Assembly: GCA_022605405.1 (NCBI GenBank)
Contig: JABYQQ010000025.1
Span: forward strand, 496,001 to 560,000
DNA: 64,000 nt
Reading direction: 5' to 3'
Source: Earliella scabrosa
Taxonomy: Eukaryota; Basidiomycota; Agaricomycetes; Polyporales; Polyporaceae
Below the pieces are notes generated by a model. That model was not told the origin of the DNA. It did not search any database and was given only the letters and a program-made list of their open reading frames with translations. How positions within the stretch are numbered: position 1 is the first letter of the stretch; each line of letters starts with the position of its first letter. This document shows positions 21,892 to 34,587 of the stretch, one piece after another. Both the position numbers and the translations under genes were made by a program.

Positions 21892-24800
21892 ATGGTCTCT
21901 GGCGAGGACATGGACAGCACCTACGGCGCCCTATTCATCGGTGTCCTTGTATCCGCAGTGTACGCTCCACCTCTCTCTCTCACAAACTCGGTTTTCGCTC
22001 ACCTCGCATCGCCCAGCCTCTTCGGAGTGACCATGCTCCAGGCATTCGTTTACTTTTCTCAGTATCAATCGGACCGGACGTGGAGTAAACTAGCTGTGTG
22101 TTGGCTCTGGTGCGTGGCTTTTCTGTCGGATATCGTTAGCGCGGTTTCTCTGGTGTGGGCGCATGGTGCAGTGTTGTGTGCACCGCCACCATTGCATCAC
22201 AACGGTGCCCAACGGCCATCATAGCGAGCCTTCTGTCGACTGCCGATCGTCCAAGCGCTCCCTTGCATCGTCCATTCCCTCATATGTGCAACCCGACTCA
22301 ACTCATATTTCTCCAGGTTCCTCGATGGCGTCCATCTCGCGCTCAGTGCGCACTTTGTGTACTACTACCTCGTCGTCAACTACGACAATCCTTCCGCTCT
22401 CTTGCACATGATATGGAGTTTCAAGGTAAGGACCCGCCTGCTGCCGCCCCTTGATTGCGCGCTGACCTGTTTTCCAGATCCGCACAGTAATAGACGTGCG
22501 TGAGCATTGCTAAACGAGATATCGTTTGTCTGACTCAGAACCTCTTCACAGGGCTTCGTCGTAGTCTCCGTGCACACGTACGTCTACCCATCCATTCCAT
22601 TGTGGATCTGACATTCATACCATGGTCTCGCAGCCTTTACACCTCCCGACTATGGACATGTAAGCCGCGAACGCCCTGTACCCGAGGCTGCATCTCATAT
22701 TCCCCATCGCATATCCCAGTGCTCGCAATCGACCACCACATTGAGCCATTTGGGAAGGAGGACCGCCGGTGGAGTGCACAGAAGGTTACGATGCCCGAGT
22801 GCGCGTCCCGGTTCGTCATGCGCCGGGTGGTTCCATGGCTTGTGGTGCGTTGTCTGTGCCGCTGAGGAATGGTCGATCGTGATACTGACCGACTCGCACC
22901 CTTCGCACGGGTAGAGCGCGCTTGTGGCGATTGGATATGGTGCGTGCTGGACACTCCGGTGGAGCGACGAGCCGTGCGCTGATTTTAGTGTCGATGATCG
23001 GGGATTCGCAGGCATAACATTCGGTGCGTTGTTCTGTCCACCATGTTCGTTAACGCGTATGCTCATGCTGGCGGACGATAGTAATGTGCTACGAGACGTG
23101 AGTACGGGACAGCCGTCACCTCGTGTGCTGCGTGCTCACCGAGACCGCCAGCTTCAAGCTCGAGTCGTTCGACCGATTGTCACAAACTCCTGTACGTCCC
23201 CGAGTTCGCCTTCTCGCCGATCCCTCACGTCGCTGACCCTCTTCCTGGTAGTGGGCGACATATATTCCCTACTGCTTCTCGACCGTCATCGACACGGTCA
23301 TCGCAGGGTCGCTGTGCTACTTCCTAGCACGGTGTCGACCGGAGTCTGGAGCGTGAGTGTTGGTATGGGTCGTGCTCGTACAGAAGAGATCTGCGACTGA
23401 TCGTGGTGGGCTAGGATGAATGGACCGATCAGGTCGCTCATGGTGTACACGCTGAACACGGGGATTATCTCGAGGTGAGCTGCATCTCTCAGAGAATACC
23501 AAATGTAAACTCATGCATTCTATCAGCGTGTGCTCGTTAGTGGCGATTGCGATGGTGCGTGCTTTGGTGTGCGTCTATGTGATGCATTGTCACTCAATAC
23601 GCGATTCGATGCAGATGGTCGCTTTCCCGACGACGTTCATCCCAGTGGCCATCGAGTTCCTGGTCATCAAGCGTACGTCCACCATCCTTCGTTCACGTAT
23701 TGCCGAACACCTGCTAACCGCGTCCTTCCTCCAGTATACATCAACTCCTACCTCGCAATGTAAGTCTCCCCGACCCACACGCCCAACGCAAACATCGTGC
23801 TCACTCGCTCCATCTCCAGGGTCAACGCACGCGGCGGCCCGCGCACCGAACCCCCGCGCCAGATCCACTCCGTCTACACCCCCAACACGTCCCTCGCCCT
23901 CCGCGACGTCGTCCAGTTCGACCCCAAGCCCGCGTCGTTCCCGCTCTGCCCCGCGCCCGTGCCGTACCCCCGCCGGCGCCCTGCGACTGACGTCCTCCCC
24001 GCCCGAGACAGGGAGCGAGAGCGAGATGTCCTTTCGTGTGCGTCTTGCGAGCCTGAGCGTGGGGGCGAGGCGCAGCATTGGCATCGGCCACTGTCGCAGT
24101 CGCAGTCGCAAACCCGTTATGGCGTGCTGGAGATCGCGGTCCCCCGTCCTGCACCTGCGCGCGTGTCGGCCCTTGGGGACAGGCTTGCGCTCACTCCGCC
24201 TCCTCCTTGTCTTGCTCCTCTTTCCTCTGTTGATCCTCCTGGTTCTATTGCGCATTCGCATCCGGAGGACGGGGCGGGGTCAAAGCCGAAGCTGAGGATC
24301 AAGCCCAAGCACCGGCCGGGGCCTATCGACTTGTCCGCGGTTTCTGTATCGCAGCCGCGCTCGCCTTCGTTGTACTTTACGCCGTGCGTGCCCGACTCGC
24401 CGTGCGCGTCTTCGCCGTCGGACTCTTCGTACGAGTGCGCGCTTTCGCATTCGTCGACGTTTGGAGGAGATGATGGTGGTGGTGGAGCAGCGAGAGGAGG
24501 GCCCCACGCGCGCGCGCGCTCCTCGCTTTATCCGTTGGCGGGCTCTGCGCCCATATCTCCCGTTTCGCCCACGTCCCCGACCTCTCCTTCCACTCTGACT
24601 TCCCCCTCAACCCCAACCTCGCCCTTGTCCCCGACCTCTTACTTAACCCCAACGTCGCCCCTATCCCCGACCTCACCTACCTCGCCCTTATCTCCGACCT
24701 CGCCCACGTCGTGCACGACGCGCTTCACGTCGTACTCGAACCTGAGCTTCAGGTTTGGCGCGTACCCGCAGGACTACCCCTCGCCGCCCGAGCGCACGCT

Positions 24801-25137
24801 CTCGCCCCTGCGTTTCGGTGCGCCTCCCTCCTCCTCCTCGTCTACCGCGTCTCCTGCGTCTCCTGCGTTCCCCGCGTCTCCTGCGTTCCCCGCGTCTCCA
24901 GCGTCTCCTGCGTCCCCCGCCTCCCCCGGGTCGCCCGCGTCGGCCCCATCGCTCGCGTCTCCCGCGTCTCCCGCCTTCCCGCTGTCGCCCGCGTCGGCCC
25001 CGCCCTCGGAGTACCGGGACGGGGCGCGGCGGGACCGGTACACGCGGATGGTGCGGACGGCGCGGTTGCGGGGCAAGGCGCGGCGGGCGCTGTTTGACGA
25101 GCGGGGCGTCGCGGCTGTGTGGGGGTTGCGGGAGTAG
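21892..25137 (+). CDS. DUF6534-type seven-TM membrane protein with long Ser/Pro tail
   Basis: Seventeen exons in one frame: 21892-21959, 22017-22109, 22317-22425, 22478-22495, 22552-22577, 22634-22659, 22720-22844, 22915-22939, 23012-23023, 23082-23097, 23152-23191, 23252-23352, 23415-23474, 23527-23554, 23615-23672, 23735-23759, 23820-25137 (715 residues). It starts [20 protein letters not shown] and ends its membrane part with [10 protein letters not shown] and [15 protein letters not shown], both hallmarks of fungal DUF6534. About 435 C-terminal residues are disordered, with SPTSPT and SPASPAFP runs. Several exons are only 12-28 nt. Exon 7 is the least certain. The role of DUF6534 proteins is unknown; the topology resembles a receptor-like membrane protein. 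Confidence 0.85.
24550..25010 (+). repeat. Low-complexity SPT/SPA coding repeats
   Basis: Two blocks in the DUF6534 tail, 24550-24715 (SP-T-SP type) and 24840-24990 (SPASPAFP type), consist of short degenerate codon repeats. They encode an extended, probably heavily phosphorylated or glycosylated disordered region and are likely to vary in length between strains. Confidence 0.7.
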
Positions 25138-26290
25138 GAGGGGGTGGGGCTGGCGGTTGGTGCTTGGTGCGCGAGCTCTCGCTTTGGCTGGCTATAGTAG
25201 TACACTCACTTTGTTTGTTTGATTTTGTTCTGTGCTTGTTGGCTGTTCTGTGCTTCGGTGCTTTCTGTTGTTTTTGTTGTTTGTGTTGTACGCGCGCTCA
25301 AGCGCTCATAGCTTCAACTTTCAAGTTGCCAGGGCCCAGGCCCCAGGAATATATGTAGTTGTCGGAAGCGCGGACCGTCGGTCCGACTCCGCCCGTGCTG
25401 ACGTAGCTGCTCTCTTTCGCTCTTGACATTAATGTCGTCTTGCACCCGACGTGCTGAACTCGTCAGAATTGACAGCCTAATAACAGCAAACTGCGACGAT
25501 GCAAGGTGCACAGTCTTGATCATTGCCCGCACTGCGGGTGCCAGTGCCAGGCTATAGTAGTACACCGGGCCCGGGTGAAGTAGAGGTTCAAGTGAGTGCT
25601 TTAGTGCCGTTCAACCATGCTGATGATAAGATGACCGTGGTTCGCTGACTTGTGGAACAATGATTAGCAACATGCCGGCATGGCTGAAGCTGCATTGAGA
25701 GTGTCGGACGAGGTTCCCACCAGGCTCGCTCGCTTCCAACGATGATGATAAGACTGCTCCGAGCGTCCGAGTCGATGATCATGCCGTTGCCCAAACTCCT
25801 CCCGTTACGGCAGCGAGACGTGGGGCGTCCGGCGTGTGCATTATGCAGAACCATGCAACGATCTTTATCGTGCGTTCCAACCACGGAGCTGCTTACAGTG
25901 TGAGTTTGTCCAGCTGGCAGTCTACCAGTGCTCATCGTACTCATCGCCTGGAATGCGTATGCAATCACGGTCTACAGATCGCGCTTCCGAGCCCGTTCCT
26001 TCTTCGCGCCTACAGGCTTCAAGTGGAGACGATAACGGCACACCCCCATCGGCCGCCCGAAGAACGCGGCCCAACTTCGTATCGAGCGAGAGACGGAGAG
26101 CCGGACAGCCTGAGAAGGAGCGAGAAGGACACGGTCATCACATGGATCGCACTATCGGCGCTGGGCTTCGCGAAGCGTGGGGCGGCGCACCTTAAAGCCT
26201 CCGGTGCTCCAGCATTGACTCGCCCGCTCCGGTGGTCTCTCCTCTCTTATCTTCCGTACCGCTCGGACCTCTGAGGAGACCAAGACCACG
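25138..26290. other. Intergenic, no gene supported
   Basis: 1.15 kb between the DUF6534 gene and the MFS transporter. The words CTATAGTAGTACAC at 25193 and 25552 recur 360 bp apart. No conserved frame is visible. Confidence 0.5.
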
Positions 26291-28698
26291 ATGGGCACCG
26301 ACGGCTCGTTTGACGAGAAGAAGCGCGAGGCGGGCGTGACGGTGCAGCATGTCGCGGTGGCGGACAAGGACGTGGACACGGCGGCGCAGCTGGCAGCCGG
26401 CCTGGACGAGGAGCTGAGTCCGGAGGAAGCGACGAGGATCCGGAAGAAGATCGACTGGCACATCTTGCCCCTCATGTGCAGTGAGTTTCCTTCGATGCTT
26501 GTGAGCGAGTTGGCGTTCGCGAGCTGATGGGATGGGGTGCAGCATTGTATTGGATCCAGTTCATGGACAAGACGACGTTGGGGAGCTCTGCCATTCTCGG
26601 GATCCGGTGCGTCTGCTCGGTTCGAACAGGCATTTCCTGCGTCTCTGATGGTGCTCTGTGGTCTTCGAATCTAGGGAGGATACGCACCTTACGACGAATC
26701 AGTACGTACCATTTGACTTGCTCGCACGATATGTGGCTGATATGACTGTCTAACCGCAGGTACAACTGGTACGCACCGTCTTCACTTCAGGCTGCGTGCT
26801 AATCCACCGCTCACTACGTCCATCGCCAGGCTCGGGACGATCTTCTACATCAGCTACCTCGTGTTCGAGTACCCCCAGAACCTCGCGCTCCAGCGATTCC
26901 CGGTCGGGAAGTGGATGAGGTACGTCTGGTGTCATGGACCGTGACAAACCCTCCGCGCGTGTCGGGCTGACCTGCCGTTCTGCCGCTATGAAGCATTAAC
27001 ATCTTCACCTGGGGCGTGGCGCTGTGCTCGCATGCGGCGTGCAGGAACTTTGGCGGGCTGTTCGCGGTCCGCTTCATTCTTGGCATGTGCGAGGGCTCGA
27101 TCACGGCGGGCTTTATGATCGTCAGCTCGATGTTCTACACGCGGACGGAGCAAACGCTGCGGGTCGGGTACTGGTGTGCGTGCTACTCGAGTTCGCTTCT
27201 GTGCTTGTGGCTGGTGCATGACTGACGGCTGTCGTTCTTGATGACTGCAATTCGAACAGTCCTGATGAATGGAACCGGTGAGCCAGTTCGCGCGGATGCA
27301 TGATATAGGACGACGCTGACACGAGTATGCAGCTCAAATTATCTCTGGCTTCCTCAGTTTCGGCACACTGCATATCAAGACCAATGGCTTCCAGCCATGG
27401 CAATGGTGCGTCATCGCGAGGGCATCATCATCGCACATTCGAATCTTGACCGCACCTCGCCCAGGCTTATGATCATTACTGGCATTCTGACGCTGATTAC
27501 TGCCGTCGCATACTGGTGCGTGTATTTGGTGTTGACGTCGACACTCGACTGAAAGGCACGGATAGGTTCTTGTTCCCGGATTCCCCGACAAGCGCATGGT
27601 TCCTCACGCCTGACGAACGCGCGAAGGCCGTCAAACGCATCCAGGTTCGTCCAACCATTGTAACTGATGCTCTGGATGCGAGCGCTCATCCACTACGCAG
27701 GAGAATCAAACCGGTGTCGAGAACAAGCACTTCAAGATCGAGCAGTACGTCGGCACGCTGCTTCCGGCCGCACCCCACCTGTTAACGCCGTCCACAGGTT
27801 CTATGAAGCGCTGATGGACCCCAAGACGTGGCTCTTCGCGCTCTTCTCCGCGCTCGACAACGTCCCGAACAGCCTCACGAACCAGCGGCAGATCATCACG
27901 GCCTCGTTCGGGTTCTCGAACCTCCAGACGACGCTCCTGGGCTGCGTCGACGGCCTGATCGAGATCGTCACGATCTTCACCGGGGTAAGGCTCGCAGCGC
28001 GGTACAAGGACAGTCGCGCGTACGTCGGCGCGATCTACTTTGTGCCGAACATCCTCGGCGTGCTGCTCATCAACTTCTTGCCTTGGGAGAACAAGGTCGG
28101 GCTGCTCTTCTCGCAGTGGCTGACCGGTGCGTCCATTCGTGATATCGTGACACTCACGATGATTCTCATGTGGGGGATGATGCGGCAGGCATTGGGACCA
28201 CGGGCTTTGTCCTCTCCCTCTCGTGGCTCTCGAGCGTCACCGCGGGGCACACGAAGCGCGTGACGACAAACGCGATCATGCTCATTGCGTACTGCGTCGG
28301 AAACGCCGCCGCGCCGTTCATGTGGCAGGCCAAGTACAGGCCGCGGTAAGCTCCCCCTCCTTCTACCGTCCGAGTCTGAACTGATGTAACGCTTCGACAA
28401 CAGAAACCACGTACCCTGGACGATCATCGGCATATGCTACGTGATCTGCCCGCTCCTCCTGCTCTACATCCGGTGGCTGCTCAGACGAGAGAACAAGAAG
28501 CGCGATGCGGAACCGGCAGACGACAAGTACGACGAGGTATATATCGAGGTCGTGCTCGCAGACGGGACCCGGGCGGAGCGGCGGGTGGACAAGGTGCGTC
28601 GTGCTGAGTTTCGCTTGGGGGTTGCTCACCTCGACTCTGTTCAGGAATTTTTGGACTTGACCGACATCCAGAACCGGGACTTCCGATACGTTTTGTAA
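26291..28698 (+). CDS. MFS transporter, Dal5-like anion:cation symporter family
   Basis: Fifteen exons: 26291-26480, 26543-26606, 26675-26701, 26760-26768, 26830-26919, 26994-27175, 27260-27277, 27333-27405, 27465-27515, 27566-27644, 27701-27744, 27798-28126, 28189-28345, 28404-28593, 28645-28698 (518 residues). Motifs of allantoate/nicotinate-type permeases are present: KIDWHILPLM, QFMDKTTLG, FEYPQNLALQRFPVGKW, FILGMCEGSITAGFM, YWFLMNGTAQIISGF, LLINFLPWENK. It should move an organic anion across the plasma membrane with protons; the substrate cannot be read. Exon 4 is 9 nt and exon 7 is 18 nt. The frame is intact, unlike the decayed copies at 32.7, 49.8 and 53.3 kb. Confidence 0.9.
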
Positions 28699-28705
28699 CG
28701 TATCG
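28684..28705 (+). other. Hairpin spanning the MFS stop codon
   Basis: A perfect 9-bp inverted repeat, CGATACGTT / AACGTATCG, with a 4-nt loop contains the stop codon TAA (28696-28698). Possibly chance, possibly a 3'-end structure. Confidence 0.4.
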
Positions 28706-29813
28706 TAACGAGTACTGCACGGAGTCATCATGATGAAGACAACGAGATCATTTGTGCCAGGACCACGCCCCTAACGAGTGTACTGACAGTGATGAGTTGA
28801 CAACGCCTCGACATGTTGATGATATGTGCCCGCGCCTATCCTCCGGCTATGGGCCGTTTCAGAGGTTTGCACTCTCCCAGTAGAAGGTGTGCGATGTAAG
28901 TACCTCGCCTGACTATCCATCTGTCCTGATCGGCTGCGAGCGCACAATATGCCATATGCAGGTGTGATCATATGGAGGGATGCCGAGCGTACTGATGGTC
29001 AAACAGGTTTTTCAGACAGTCTAAGTGTGAGTCAGGGCGGAAAGCTCCGTGACAGATCAGTGGTACTCTTGCTTGACGACATTCTATATATGAGGACGCG
29101 CGTTGAAGTGGAAGAACTTCAAGGTGACTTGAAACTTGGGGTGGTACTATGGTAATGACTCGGAAGAGTGAAGATCACATGTGTATGGAGCCCTACGTAC
29201 GTACGGAGAGCGTGAGATAGATGAGGAGACCACAACGGTACTACGTGAGGAGACAATGCATACTATGAGATCGGTGGTACATCGGTTCGTACATAAGGGG
29301 AATGGTGGTGGTAGGAAATATCTCACGCATACGGAGCCCTGGAAACACGTGAGTAGATCATGAGATACATCCAGAGACGAGAATTGCATCTAAAGACATA
29401 GGTGGCACGTAACTTAGGCGAGCCGTGGTACATAAGGGAGCGATTGACCAGCAAATCGGAATGAAACAAGGCAGAGAACTTAACGATATGGAGCTAGAAA
29501 CACATATTTTGTGGGATGGAGGAACAAGCTAGAACGTGACAAGATCAGGAAAGGAACCCTGCACAACGGACAAGAGTCAGTTGCGGATGAGACGACCGGG
29601 ACTGCGCCGAGACTCAGTATATGTGGTGCGGAGCGGAATGGGATGAAGGTGAAAGCATTAGAGAATGGTGGAGATAGTGGCTGGGCGACCCAATTGGGGA
29701 AAGGTGGATCAAGTTGCAATGATCTCATGGGCCCGCTTGTGTGTCTGCTGTACGGTGACCCTGGGCAACCTGTGAGCGAGGTTCTTAATCAGTGTCTATG
29801 CAAACGGATGATT
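28699..29813. other. Intergenic, no gene supported
   Basis: 1.1 kb between convergent genes (MFS plus, DUF6535-1 minus). Open frames are short and without motifs. It probably holds the 3' ends of both transcripts. Confidence 0.5.
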
Positions 29814-31978
29814 TCAAGGACAGACCTGTTGAGAAGAAATATCACGATAACTCTTCTGTGCCGTCAACCATTTCTTGTTGAGCTCTCCGAGCATTGTGAG
29901 CTCTGGATCGCTTCGGTCCAACAGGGGCAACACTGCGCCCAGCACCTCTCCAAGTAATTTGTCATCCGGATACTCTTGAACTTTCCTTCTAAGAGAGTTC
30001 ACGAGGTCTTCAATAGTTGTCCACGTCGACGGATCAAGTTTGACAGCAGGGGTCTGAGGGTGGTTCTGAAAAGTAGACAGTGCATGACGTGTGAACCTCC
30101 GGATGGCCTCGATGGTGTACGCTTGACTCGGAGTCATGGGATCGGAGTCGTGAGCTACGCAACTTAGGAGTAGCTCGAGGGCCTGAGGAAGGATGTCGGA
30201 CATGCTCCGTTGTGTCATCCCTCCTTTACTTGCTGTGTCGAATAGTTGCTGGACCACCAGTGCAACTGAGGGATTCATATCAGCATGCAGCATTTAGAGA
30301 AAGTGAATCTACCAATCATGCGCACCGCATTGTCGTGTGCCAGCATCCAAAGGAGACACATTTGGTCGGCAGATCAGATTTCGCAAGGGGCGAATAATCT
30401 CTTTCTTGTCATCCTTGGTACTACAGAGATTGGCAGCGCATGACATCAGTCGCGCATGATTTCTGGGGGCGGTGGTATCTTGATCGATGTACGCCTTGAC
30501 CATTCCTTCAATTGTGGTCCAAGTACTCTTCTGTTGATCCTCACCGGGAATGGTGCATATCGCTAGCCATACTGCACTCCAGAAGTGGAGGGGCATTGCA
30601 GGCCGAATGGCGGACATATCGAGTTTCCAGTGACGAGCTGTCTGGTTGTGTAATTCCATGGAGCAGTAAAGCATGTCATGAGGGGAAAATTCTGTCAGGC
30701 AAGGCGCAAAGACATCATCAAGATGCGCGGGATGCTTGGAGATGCTGTACGCCTTTATAACCATACGGATATCGAGGATTGCCTGGCGTGATCTTGAGTT
30801 GTCAGACGCGAGGTTCAATGTGGGTGGAAAAGATGCGGAGGTGAGTGTCGTGGGGGATGATCTGGAGTATGTGGCAGAGAGGTCTTCGCATGTGATTTGT
30901 GTCAGTGCGCCGGGCTGCTCAGCCTGCTCAACGTGTGCAGGATGCAGTCCCAAAATGGCACGAGTACGGTCCGACATTATATTCTGTATATTCGGCTCCG
31001 CGTCTTCGCCATCATGTAGCAGCCTTGGCAATATGAATGTGAGGGTACTGTGAGAGAGGACGATTCCCCCGACTAGGACTGCTGCAATCTTAGCCACCAC
31101 ATAATTGAGATTGAATAGAAGGACCAGGAGCCCGGCGAAGAATAACTCCGTGGCAATGATGATCAGGGAGGAGGGCATGAGCATATAGTCGGACTGTTGG
31201 ACGAGGGCGTCAAAGCGATGATGGCGAAGACGTGCGGTCTGTCGTGAGGTTCCGGGAATCCTCATCTGAGCCGCGCAACCATTCTTGACAATGAGAGCGC
31301 TGAGGGCCGCAGTTAGGCCACAAATGAGGCTTGAAAACCATATTGCATTCAGGATTACGGCCCACCGGGGTGGTTGTAAAGTGACGAGATCTTGTAAACC
31401 GATCGCAGGGGCGGTGGAATTGACAAAGAATGGTCCCGGGCTAACTGAAAGGCTGCTGATCTGGGAAGATACTTGTTGCAGTGCTAGAACTATGGGGTCG
31501 GGTGTAGCTGGCACTAGGAGAAGATACGACTGCACATTGAAGGCAGTCAGAATGGCCGAGAATAGTCCTGCCTACATTGCGGTTGTCACCAAGTGTCAAA
31601 GCACGACATGAGGAAGGGGCGTACATAGACTAAGAGGGCGTCCATGTCGGAACTCCACCTTTGCACTGTTTCGTCAATGAAGGAATTGACTATATTTGCC
31701 GTTTTGTCCCAGGCTTCCCTCTTCTCTTGGTCGGTTAACTCGTAGCTGTAGGCTTCCCACCGCTCCTGGTGTGTCTACCTTGTTCATCTCACCGGGCTGA
31801 GGTCATCAGTACTGCATAAACAGACCTTTGGTGTTGGCAGGATCCAATCTTCTGGCAGGGTCTCAGTTTGTCTTGGCATCTGCTGGCAATAACAGTATGT
31901 TAACATTCTTATACACTCGGAGGGTGTATGACTGTGACTGCACACCTCGAGCAATACAGTATCCTCAGGCTGGGGCAC
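29814..31978 (-). CDS. DUF6535 membrane protein, copy 1
   Basis: Minus exons 31978-31946, 31882-31826, 31765-31625, 31571-30326 and 30265-29814 give 642 residues. The 141-nt third exon (ERWEAYSYELTDQEKREAW... DALLVY) is diagnostic. It is followed by AGLFSAILTAFNVQSY, an FVNST motif, the helix ILNAIWFSSLICGL, GTSRQTARLR and two more hydrophobic helices, giving four likely membrane spans. The large soluble C-terminal half has helical repeats. Where the other copies read KQWLNEYS, this one reads KNGCAAQMR. The bases still resemble a KQWL-type stretch in another frame, so two compensating indels have scrambled about 14 residues. Family function is unknown. It is tail-to-tail with the intact MFS gene. 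Confidence 0.85.
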
Positions 31979-32708
31979 GGGGAATGAGGGAGTAGGGTTA
32001 TGTATTACTATCAGAGGGTTGTAAAACAGACGACCCGTGTATCATGAGTCTTATATATGACACTCATTGCTAAGCGCCACGCCTGCGACTCGCTCAGGCC
32101 GGTCAGTGGAGCTGTGTGGGGCGCTTAGTATCATGGGAGTTACGGACTCGTTCCATTCCTATGCACAATCATTGTACCACCTCGAGGTGTCCCGGTGGTA
32201 CGGTAAATTGGGCTTCTATTCTTCTAGCACTCCAACATGCTGTATGTGCCCACCTCCAAGCAACTGCGTGGTTCCAGAGCAGTATCATCCCAGTCGGCAA
32301 TCACGATGGCTGCCAAGTTGAAGATACCACTGTTTGAAGTTTTATTACAATCTGAGTTCGTTTCGTTGGAGTCGCGCCAACCCTTCATAGATAAGCATTA
32401 ATTCCACAGGCTCGGATTCTCAAGAGGAGAATCTACATACTAGTAAGGAGCTCCATGAAGGCTTAGCTTGAGTCTGGACTACGGCGTCTACTCAAGCTGA
32501 GACGCTACGGTCATGATCGTCCCCTGGCAGCGTCATTGCAGGTGGACCTTTGTGGCAGACCAAGGCGAGGTACGTTGCCTCGTGTTGTCAACGATGGTGC
32601 AAAGTATCAGAGCCGCTGGTTTCAACGCAGCATCGATGAGGCGAGGACATGTGCTGAGTTCCAGTTCCGAATCAAATTGAGGGGTGCGCTCACCTCGAAT
32701 TTGTGCAG

Positions 32709-32762
32709 AAATTTTTGGACTTGACCGACATCCAGAACTGCGACTTTTGATACGTGTTGTAA
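32709..32762 (+). pseudogene. Relic of an MFS last exon
   Basis: After an acceptor-like GTGCAG the sequence encodes KFLDLTDIQNCDF, then a stop, then YVL and a second stop. This is the final exon of the 26.3 kb transporter (EFLDLTDIQNRDFRYVL) with one nonsense change. The preceding ~170 bp (32536-32700) could be decayed upstream sequence but are not readable. It sits just upstream of DUF6535-1, so it marks a former extra MFS copy. Confidence 0.75.
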
Positions 32763-33349
32763 ATATGCAATGATTGACGTGACGACGTGGAGGTCGATCG
32801 GTAAGGACGGTCGTGGAGTACATCTCCGGAGGCCTGAGCCGCTGTAATGTATCATACTAAGTAGTAAGCAAGTAAAGCAATTCGGGATAATGTTGGTAGG
32901 CGAACCCCCAACCAAACACCCCCCTCTTCGCTTTGTATCCTGTCGACTCCGTTTCCATACACTACCGCAGGGTATTATCAGCGAGTCATTGAGCGTTATC
33001 CGGCCGGTGTATGTGCGAACAGCATGCGCAGTGGGTGTGCCGAGGGCTCTCTCCGTTGATTGAACTTGAAGAAGGGTCGTCAGACAGGCTGAGTCGGCGA
33101 TCACGAACATGAAGGCCGGTCCGTGCTCAAGCCTGTATGAACGGAATGCGGAACGGTGGCTCAAGACAGCAGGGGCATAAAGACTGTTGATCGAATGCTC
33201 CACTGGATCGTGTGTACACTAATTTTGATGAGCGTCTGAGATCGGATGGCCGGTGCGCTCCTTTCTTGACTATCATCTCCATCTCCCGGCTCTCAGGCAG
33301 GAAACTCTGCATCTACGAGTCAACCTACCTCAGGATAGTGGAGGACGCA

Positions 33350-34587
33350 TGACTTCCAATCGATATGTGCGAGCGTGTCATGGATTGCGCTCGATGGCCA
33401 GACGACGAAGAGTGGGTACTACTGGAATGGATAACGCGATCTGTTCCTGGCGTGTGCACGGGTCTGTTCAGCCTGGCTACCGCACGCACTAGTCACCCTC
33501 TACAATAATAGCAGCGACGTTACTGGACACATACGAACCATTGTACGCAGATCTAATCTTGCGGATATGATTCAGATCATGCTCGTGCAGGGAAATGTGA
33601 ACTCGACTTACGTCCCCTTCGCGCACGGCTTCCTCACCAGCAATATTCGAAGCCTCCCCAACCTCCGACTTGACTATGTGACCATGATGAGACCCTCGAA
33701 GGTTTATCCTCCAGGATACCATCTGCTCGTCGCCCAGTACCCCATCCAGGAGCTTGCTCCGCAGTGCTATTGGATGGATGCCGACCAGTGGCTATGGGCC
33801 CTCAAGCTGATATGGGCCTTGCGATCGCTTCGGAGGCTACACCTCTCGGGTCATAATCGCAAGATGGACGCGTCTAGTCGCGTAAGTCCTGTACAGATGC
33901 AGCGCGCGAAGGCCGCATGCAGACCTGACGCGCGTGCGCAGCTCCGCGCATTGACCATATCGGTAAGCAATCAGACCTCCCTTGACTCAAAGATGTGCGT
34001 TCAGTGGATTGTGCTAGGGCGGAAGTTTGTGCGGTTTGACACACAGGCCGCCCGAAGGGGCATTTGGACACTCCATCACATTCGTTTCGCTGGAGCTATG
34101 GCACCGACATCCGTCTCGTGAGTCACTCCTTATCGCTCATTTGTCTACATGCTGACATACCAACGCCGCAGCCGCACTTCTCGAGCAGATCAAACTGTTC
34201 TCACTGTTAGAATCACTCGACCTTCTGTTCGTATATGGATTCAGAGCCAGGGTACAGCCCACGGTCCAGAAGATCCTGACTCCTGTCATCGACTCAGTCC
34301 ACGCGACGGACACACTTCGCACTATTACTATCACAGTCATGCGTCGCTCAGCCGAGTCCGATGGCTTCGATACGTCCCCCTCGCGCGCCGATTTCCTCAA
34401 TGACCTCAAGACATCTCGCATGGAAGACAAGCTCGATCGATTCACAGGTCTGACGTCGGTCAAGCTCGTGATTCAAGAGGAATAAAGTAGGGGTCACGAT
34501 GCAGCGTGGTGGACCGCGAAGCTTCGTACAACCCTCCCGAGTGTGAGCGAACGGCTCCATGTTGACGTGGATCTTGGGGGTCTGTAG
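33350..34587 (+). pseudogene. F-box protein gene, frameshifted relic
   Basis: An F-box-like start (DMCERVMDCARWPDDEEW) breaks near 33425-33440, where the frame holds a stop. It resumes as DLFLACARVCSAWLPHALVTLY, a typical bas­idiomycete F-box continuation. Then come STYVPFAHGFLTSNIRSLPN, PPGYHLLVAQYP and WALRSLRRLHLSGH (LRR-like). An intron near 34110-34172 leads to LLEQIKLFSLLESLDLLF. A TAA follows VKLVIQEE, but the same frame continues with WWTAKLRTTLPSV to TAG at 34587, where related proteins end. Two disabling changes make it a pseudogene. Intact relatives would recruit substrates to SCF ubiquitin ligases. Confidence 0.65.

Noticed and set aside
21233..22030. 265-codon plus-strand open frame
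   Set aside because: Pyrimidine-rich upstream DNA gives Ser/Pro frames in parallel; DUF6534 exon 1 is in another frame.
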